Shown here one piece after another: positions 63,431 through 64,000 of a stretch of DNA of 64,000 bases. Position 1 is the first letter of the stretch. Each line of letters starts with the position of its first letter. The notes under the pieces are model-generated. The model saw only the letters and a program-made list of their open reading frames with translations. It ran no database searches and was not told the origin of the DNA. The position numbers and the translations under genes are program-made. The stretch lies in NCBI GenBank assembly GCA_034336665.1, contig CM067592.1, positions 33,826,717 through 33,890,716 on the forward strand. The letters run 5' to 3'. The stretch is from Luscinia megarhynchos. Its lineage: Eukaryota; Chordata; Aves; Passeriformes; Turdidae.

Positions 63431-64000
63431 TGTTGGGTTGCAATACAGGATGTGACCAAAAATGTGTATTCTATCACCATCTGTTGAAGCCGGGTGGGGC
63501 GGTGATTTCCTTATCTCCGTGGCACATATTATCTCTAATGGGCCATCTTTAAAACCAGGTGGGGCAATCATCTTTATCTTTTCCACAACCCATCCTCCCT
63601 CCAGGAAGATATCATCTGCTGCTGGCCCATTAAGTCCTACATATGACTGATAAAATTACATCATCCCATTGGGAGATGCTCCAGCAAGAAGGAGGAGCCA
63701 AGCCTTTCCTACCTAGATAAAAACTGAGATTTTGAACACGGAGATACCTTCTTTCCACTGGATTCCAGAGGAAAGCTGGACCTTTCCACATCATCCCTGG
63801 ACATTCAGAGGAAAACTGCACCCTTCTACAGGAGCACTGCTCCAAATGAACCACATCTGCCACTGCAAGAGGACTGTACCTACCATTTAATCAGACTGCT
63901 ACCAACACCCTGACTGACAGGGTGTCAGGTTGTATTCTGACTCTGTCAGTGTTTTGGGACTGTTCTTTGTAATACTGTATTTCTATTTTAATTTTCCTAG
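63431..64000 (+). mobile_element. Endogenous retrovirus LTR (ERVL-type), 5' part, cut by window edge
   Basis: The sequence from TGTTGGGTTGCAATACAGGA onward matches an avian ERVL-type LTR I recognise. Recognisable blocks are GGTGGGGCGGTGATTTCC, GGGCCATCTTTAAAACCAGG, a GGAAGATATCATCTGCTGCT block, GGAGGAGCCAAGCC, and the late block TGTTCTTTGTAATACTGTAT. It ends in the window at TTTTCCTAG, just where related LTRs continue with the 3' segment seen in the complete LTR near 6.4 kb. Its first bases resemble that LTR's (TGTTGGG), but the U3 parts differ, so the two are separate subfamilies. Whether it is a solo LTR or the 5' LTR of a longer provirus cannot be told here. The exact start (63429 or 63431) is uncertain. 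Confidence 0.82.

Larger units (their letters stand above)
41432..64000 (-). other. GNAQ: GNAQ intron 1, 3' portion (partial)
   Basis: Non-coding sequence upstream of exon 2 on the minus strand. The first exon and promoter lie beyond the right edge. It holds two CR1 copies (42.7 and 59.2 kb), low-complexity tracts, two patches of higher GC (about 50.4-50.8 and 54.0-54.25 kb), a small minisatellite and a truncated LTR at the edge. A large first intron is normal for GNAQ. Confidence 0.9.

Overview
The window is intronic DNA from a vertebrate, almost certainly a bird and probably a songbird. It lies inside one protein-coding gene on the minus strand, GNAQ (G protein alpha-q subunit). Only two short exons are coding: exon 3 (398-552) and exon 2 (41247-41431). 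Both have the expected lengths (155 and 185 bp), intact frames, correct intron phases and canonical splice sites. Everything else is intron: the start of intron 3 (1-397), all of intron 2 (553-41246, about 40.7 kb) and part of intron 1 (41432-64000). The first exon, the promoter and the exons after exon 3 are outside the window.

The bird assignment rests on five fragments of CR1, the dominant avian LINE, whose 3' tails and reverse-transcriptase C-terminal remnants can be read, and on two LTRs resembling endogenous retrovirus (ERVL-type) LTRs I know from passerine genomes. GNAQ is Z-linked in the birds I know of, so the window is probably from a Z chromosome; the sequence itself does not show this.

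Layout: 1-552, intron 3 and exon 3. 553-5494, intron 2 with a 540-bp CR1 at 2789-3328. 5495-6533, a complete solo LTR of 1029 bp with matching 5-bp target-site duplications; its U3 is GC-rich and holds a 62-64 bp minisatellite, a hairpin, a GC box and an X-box-like palindrome. 6534-41246, repeat-poor AT-rich intron with two short CR1 tails, a 22-bp palindrome, a G-quadruplex candidate and several A/C- or T/G-rich tracts. 41247-41431, exon 2. 41432-63430, intron 1 with two more CR1 copies, two moderately GC-rich patches, a strong hairpin near 55.58 kb and a 23-bp minisatellite near 62.4 kb. 63431-64000, the 5' part of a second LTR, cut by the window edge.

No other protein gene, structural RNA gene, CRISPR array or complete autonomous mobile element is supported. 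The remaining open reading frames are short, unrelated to families I recognise, and expected by chance in 64 kb. I did not find a new biological system. The points most worth checking are a cluster of amino-acid changes at the exon 2/exon 3 junction of a normally near-invariant protein, and the GC-rich solo LTR, which could act as an intronic promoter or enhancer antisense to GNAQ.
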